From: Mastigias papua
Lineage: Eukaryota; Cnidaria; Scyphozoa; Rhizostomeae; Mastigiidae
DNA: 64,000 nt
Reading direction: 5' to 3'
NCBI GenBank assembly: GCA_964019165.1
Contig: OZ025267.1
Span: 19,743,185 to 19,807,184 of the forward strand
A model generated the notes under the pieces. The model was not told the origin of the DNA and did not search any database. It saw only the letters and a list, made by a program, of their open reading frames with translations. The translations under genes and the position numbers were made by a program. Below are positions 61,978 to 64,000 of the stretch, one piece after another (within the stretch, counting starts at the first letter, position 1; every line of letters starts with the position of its first letter).

Positions 61978-62869
61978 AGCTGCTGATAAGGATGCTAATG
62001 GCTACACTTACTACAGACTATTCCATGCGCTTTCAACACATCATAAAGTGGCATTGACAACATTCAATCTAATATCATCACTGATCAATGTATCCTGAAA
62101 TGCATTTCTTCTCTATATTGTGAGAAAATTGAAGCTTAGCATTAGCTTCTCTTATCGATTTGTAGCTGCTCTAGCAATATCTGAGTTGTTTGTTCGTGCA
62201 TCTATTCAGCCACTGTTTTCTGTTGTGTATGCAGACATACCTTGCATTTAGTTGTAGAGGTTGCTGCAGTTGTAATTTGTCCATCTTTCGTGTTGATGAT
62301 ACTTCTGATATCACTGGATAGGTACCTTCAAATGAAGCATTAAAATCTATACAATGTTTGCATGACCAGACGAAGAGGAAATCTTCTTATCATCTCTAAT
62401 GTGGCTGCCTGCATACTTCTTGGAAACCTCTTCACATTGGCATCGCTATATGGATTTTACTTGTATTCCGTTTTTGGTGTTGTCATATCAAAGGTAGTGC
62501 CGGGTATGATTGGTAGTCTCAATTATGCGAGAGCGTGTCTATCAGTGCAGTGACCAGTAGCAGCAGTGGAAGTGGTAATCAACAGGTCACAAAATATCAG
62601 TAGTGCTGATATGCAACTCGCTAAAGGGATCTTGGTTATAATGTTATCACTAACTTTAAGTTATATACCTTACTATGTTTTTGCTACTCTAGTAAGCATG
62701 GACACAAGCAAGCACAATGGTGTTACCTTTGCCTACTAATTATTGGTCATGCCAATTGATATTTCTGGGAATATCTATTGACGGCGTCATTCCGCTTGGA
62801 CTCAGCAGATTATTAAGAAACTTCATGTATTCAAGGATACATTGTCAAAAGCCAGTTGAAGAAGAATGA
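61978..62869 (+). pseudogene. rhodopsin-like GPCR pseudogene, copy 2
   Basis: Homologous to the intact receptor along its length. TM1/TM2 coding (FLLYIVRKLKL, SYRFVAALAISEL) is followed by a deletion near 62240, a TM3 remnant with ggataggtac (the DRY codons), a stop at 62342 just after it, the block MTRRRGNLLIISNVAACILL (62362 onward), further stops near 62552 and 62737, and an intact-looking end ...PVEEE before TGA at 62867. An early stop lies near 62097. Clearly non-functional. Confidence 0.85.
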
Positions 62870-64000
62870 ACGGTAATGATGAATGCATCGATTACAAAAA
62901 AATTGATTCCAGCGAACTAGCCATGTTAATATTACGTCATGCATACCCAGTCACGTTCTACACTCTTATATTCCATACTTATTAAGACTAGTCACAAGGA
63001 TGGTGGACACTATAATATTTAAACAGAATTAAGATAATGAATGTGTCTGACTTTACGGTCATTCTGCACATAATTCTATTACAGGATAACATAGATTAAC
63101 TTGGAGAAATAACCATGAAACTATTGTAGCTTTTAATCATCCCCTAAACCAAAGCAAAAAATGGAGAAGCTGCTTGCAAAGACCAGCCTTTAATCTAAAA
63201 TAGATGTTTCACCCCAATCTCTAATTTCTATGCTGTCCTTCTTTGATTATAAAGTACATCTGATGCTGCTGTACTTGACTGAAACAAATTGCCCAGTTAA
63301 TATCCACCCGAGTGTGCGTAATATGTTCCTATATTAATGTCCATCAAAGTCATCCATAGTAATTTGCCCTATTAGTGTTTACCAGCGCGTATATAACTTT
63401 TATCCCATAAATTACTACCAAGGCATGCATAACATTTCCACCATTAATTGTATACCAATAGTAGTGACCTATCGCGTGTGTGCTTGCGATCAATTACGTA
63501 GATGGAAGTATCATCTGCATAATTACAATTCATTCCATTTATCATAAGTTATGTAAAGCTCTAGCACTTCTGGCAAATCTCTATTTGAGCGTTGTCCAAT
63601 AAACATTTCGCTCTGAATGGACTGTTTGCAATCGTTTATAGTCAAAAGATTCAATTTCCCAAATTCCCATTGTCTCCATGATCAACTCACTTAGCGAGCA
63701 TCTATGTGCCACACGATCAAGGTATTGCATGCAAAACGCTCACAACAATGTCACGAGATACATGCGGAAATATACTAAAATTGCCTCAAATCACAATTGG
63801 CAAATAATCCTTAGCATGGAAGTTTCAGGTACAATTCATTAAAGTATGGTAGAAAGTAAATGAGGAAATGAAAATCAAATAATAGTACCCGCATGATAAT
63901 ATCCATTATTTATTGCAATTCAGGACGATAGGTGAAGGAGAACACAGCAAACCTTTAAGATACAGCCGAAGGAATGCACATGTTACAGAGTAGCACCATC
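62870..64000. other. right-edge spacer with duplicated flanks
   Basis: No gene in the window. Bases 63000-63170 match the 3' flank of copy 1 (56000-56160). Bases 63610-63960 match the region upstream of copy 1 (54290-54670), including the shared words atgtgcca(c/t)acgat, tatggtagaaa and gtacccgcat. Confidence 0.65.

Overview
This is an A+T-rich eukaryotic (animal) genomic window, with interrupted genes, GT-AG introns, long (AT)n arrays and many short DNA transposons. About 49.6 kb of the 64 kb is one gene on the minus strand: a furry (FRY/FRYL) homologue, the giant HEAT/armadillo-like scaffold that works with NDR/Tricornered kinases and microtubules. I assembled 39 exons by eye. They run from an ATG at 49585 to the left edge and join in frame to about 2,930 residues. 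The last part of the C terminus lies off the left end. Furry is found across animals. The lineage-specific single-exon receptors and repeat types suggest a non-bilaterian animal, perhaps a cnidarian, but this is a weak inference.

The furry introns hold most of the accessory content. They contain a near full-length RTE-like LINE (35784-38655) with an 11-bp target-site duplication and one in-frame stop, a 17-bp-TSD stub of another LINE with a zinc-knuckle tail, a tRNA-related insertion with a 14-bp TSD, and several MITE families. There are also long (AT)n arrays, a (CA)n-(CG)n tract, a 16-bp minisatellite, and an inverted-repeat pair at the two ends of one 2.8-kb intron. A second exon resembling the first conserved furry block (47453-47764) has its own ATG and could be an alternative first exon.

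From 49.6 to 54.9 kb no gene is seen, only transposon remnants. From 54.9 kb to the right edge, plus strand, there is a cluster of rhodopsin-like seven-transmembrane receptors. One is an intact single-exon gene (59731-60633, 300 aa); two are broken copies (54952-55861 and 61978-62869). Their flanks are also duplicated, and the last 400 bases resemble the DNA upstream of the first copy, so another receptor copy may lie just past the right edge.

Exon borders were set by splice motifs, reading phase and my memory of the family alignment. No database or alignment tool was run.
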